From Anaerolineae bacterium (GTDB lineage Bacteria; Chloroflexota; Anaerolineae; Anaerolineales; Villigracilaceae): a stretch of DNA of 6,766 nucleotides. A program made the position numbers and the translations under genes. The notes below the pieces were generated by a model that saw only the letters and a list, made by a program, of their open reading frames with translations, made no database searches and was not told where the DNA came from. Location: assembly GCA_003141915.1 (NCBI GenBank), contig PLNY01000209.1, positions 1 to 6,766 on the forward strand, written 5' to 3'. Positions 6,133 through 6,766 of the stretch are shown in pieces (within the stretch, counting starts at the first letter, position 1; each line of letters starts with the position of its first letter).

Positions 6133-6457
6133 TTATTGTGGGATTACAGAATGACTGTTTAATAATGGCAAGATGAGTCAATCACCAAAGCTCCAATAAA
6201 CCCGGTTGCAATAGAAAATAGGGTCCATGGTCCTAAAACTTGATTTGCGTGCCATCATTGCTAGAAGGAGTGACAAGTCGCTGATGGATGTGGTTTCAAA
6301 GTATTGTGCGAGGTGTCCTTCGGCGCGATAATCGCCTGCGTAACGGTAGGGAAATGGTGGTAATCATAAGCACGTTCTGGTCGAGTAGGGAGCATATCTA
6401 AGCCATTATCCTGCCGGGCCTGTACCCGATTAGGGCACAATCACTCTCGGAGGTAAA
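6133..6457. other. Divergent intergenic region between the small membrane protein and DUF169
   Basis: About 325 bp carry no convincing gene. A 34-codon frame (6227-6331) lacks a ribosome binding site. A possible plus-strand promoter is TTGTGC (6304-6309) and GATAAT (6327-6332), 17 nt apart, whose -10 box lies within the near-palindrome GCGAT-A-ATCGC (6325-6335), so a repressor could act there. CGGG-CCTGTA-CCCG (about 6414-6428) could form a small hairpin in the leader. These are weak, read by eye. Confidence 0.35.
6449..6453 (+). promoter_or_regulatory. Ribosome binding site that decides the TTG start of DUF169
   Basis: GGAGG ends 4 nt before TTG 6458-6460. A TAG in the same frame at 6431-6433 leaves no ATG or GTG start between it and the conserved region, so this site and the TTG fix the start. 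Confidence 0.7.
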
Positions 6458-6766
6458 TTGATAAATACTCAATTCAAGCAAGAATTCCAGTTCAAGTGGG
6501 AAAAATACTTTCCTGGCGTCGAACTTCCAGTAGCCTATTTTTATACCGACGAAGTCAGTGCACTGGATCGCGCCGATAGTCAAGATGAGGAACACTGTGT
6601 GGTTGCTAGTTTTCAACGCGTTCGGCAGGGCCACACTTTCGTTTATGGCGAGGATAGTCCGGGATGCAAAGGCTGGAGACGCTATACCAGATTCTCCCAA
6701 TCTTTGCGTCCACAGTTTGAATTCTTTTTATCCTGCGGCATTCCAAGGGAGATCGAGGGCGAGCGC
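6458..6766 (+). CDS. DUF169 family protein, N-terminal part (cut by right edge, TTG start)
   Basis: 103 codons are visible in an uninterrupted frame. Characteristic DUF169 features are WEKYFPGVELPVAYFYTDE (14-32), a Cys block HCVVASFQRVRQG (46-58), FVYGEDSPGCKGWRRY (61-76) with Cys70, and FEFFLSCGIPREIEGER (87-103). The family's pattern is a W/F..YFPG..LPV segment followed by a C.....RVR.G block, then GC.G..RY, then a YFLS.G motif ending in EGER. Members are common in anaerobic bacteria and archaea; the function is not established, and conserved Cys suggest a metal or redox-cofactor role (inference). It starts with TTG and has no early ATG, so ATG-only gene callers miss it. The minus-strand frame over the same bases (6700 to 6398) is a shadow. 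Confidence 0.82.
   Translation, partial: MINTQFKQEFQFKWEKYFPGVELPVAYFYTDEVSALDRADSQDEEHCVVASFQRVRQGHTFVYGEDSPGCKGWRRYTRFSQSLRPQFEFFLSCGIPREIEGER

Noticed and set aside
6227..6331. 34-codon plus-strand frame (MVLKLDLRAIIARRSD and on)
   Set aside because: No properly spaced ribosome binding site and no recognised family; too short to support by eye.
6398..6700. 100-codon minus-strand frame at the right edge
   Set aside because: It is antisense to the DUF169 coding frame, which has a strong ribosome binding site and conserved motifs.

Overview
The window looks like the edge of a bacterial chromosome backbone next to a decayed integrated element. Base composition is close to balanced. I suspect an uncultured Chloroflexota (Anaerolineae-like) genome because of the lipoprotein with a Ser/Thr/Pro-rich linker and a TIM-barrel-type domain, but that is an impression and no marker gene here proves it.

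Left part, minus strand, 1-2505: a compact three-gene operon, MoxR-type AAA+ ATPase (2505 to 1519), DUF58 membrane protein (1522 to 203) and a metallo-beta-lactamase-fold hydrolase (236 to beyond the left edge). MoxR and DUF58 overlap by an ATGA, and DUF58 and the hydrolase overlap by 34 nt, so all three are probably co-transcribed and translationally coupled. MoxR/DUF58 pairs are known as ATPase/adaptor modules that act on partner proteins at the membrane. A plausible promoter and a good ribosome binding site precede moxR.

Middle, 2506-3941: a tRNA-Arg gene (anticodon TCG, plus strand, 2594-2666) with its own -10 box and an intrinsic terminator. Directly downstream on the opposite strand is the last ~50 codons of a tyrosine recombinase, including the LGHS box and the Tyr nucleophile. 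This is the arrangement left by an element integrated at a tRNA 3' end. The rest of the recombinase is absent. Its remnant is fused in frame to the C-terminal end of an IS982-family transposase, which itself carries a 29-bp insertion with interleaved inverted repeats, a 1-nt deletion, a deletion that removed the first catalytic Asp, and an 8-bp tandem duplication.

Right part, 3942-6766: accessory-looking genes. There is a complete lipoprotein with a probable glycoside-hydrolase-like TIM barrel (3942-5549, plus), a 101-residue two-helix membrane protein of unknown role (6113 to 5808, minus), and the beginning of a DUF169 protein (6458 to beyond the right edge, plus) that starts with TTG and so is easily missed. 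These may be cargo of the element integrated at the tRNA, but its far boundary is not in the window.
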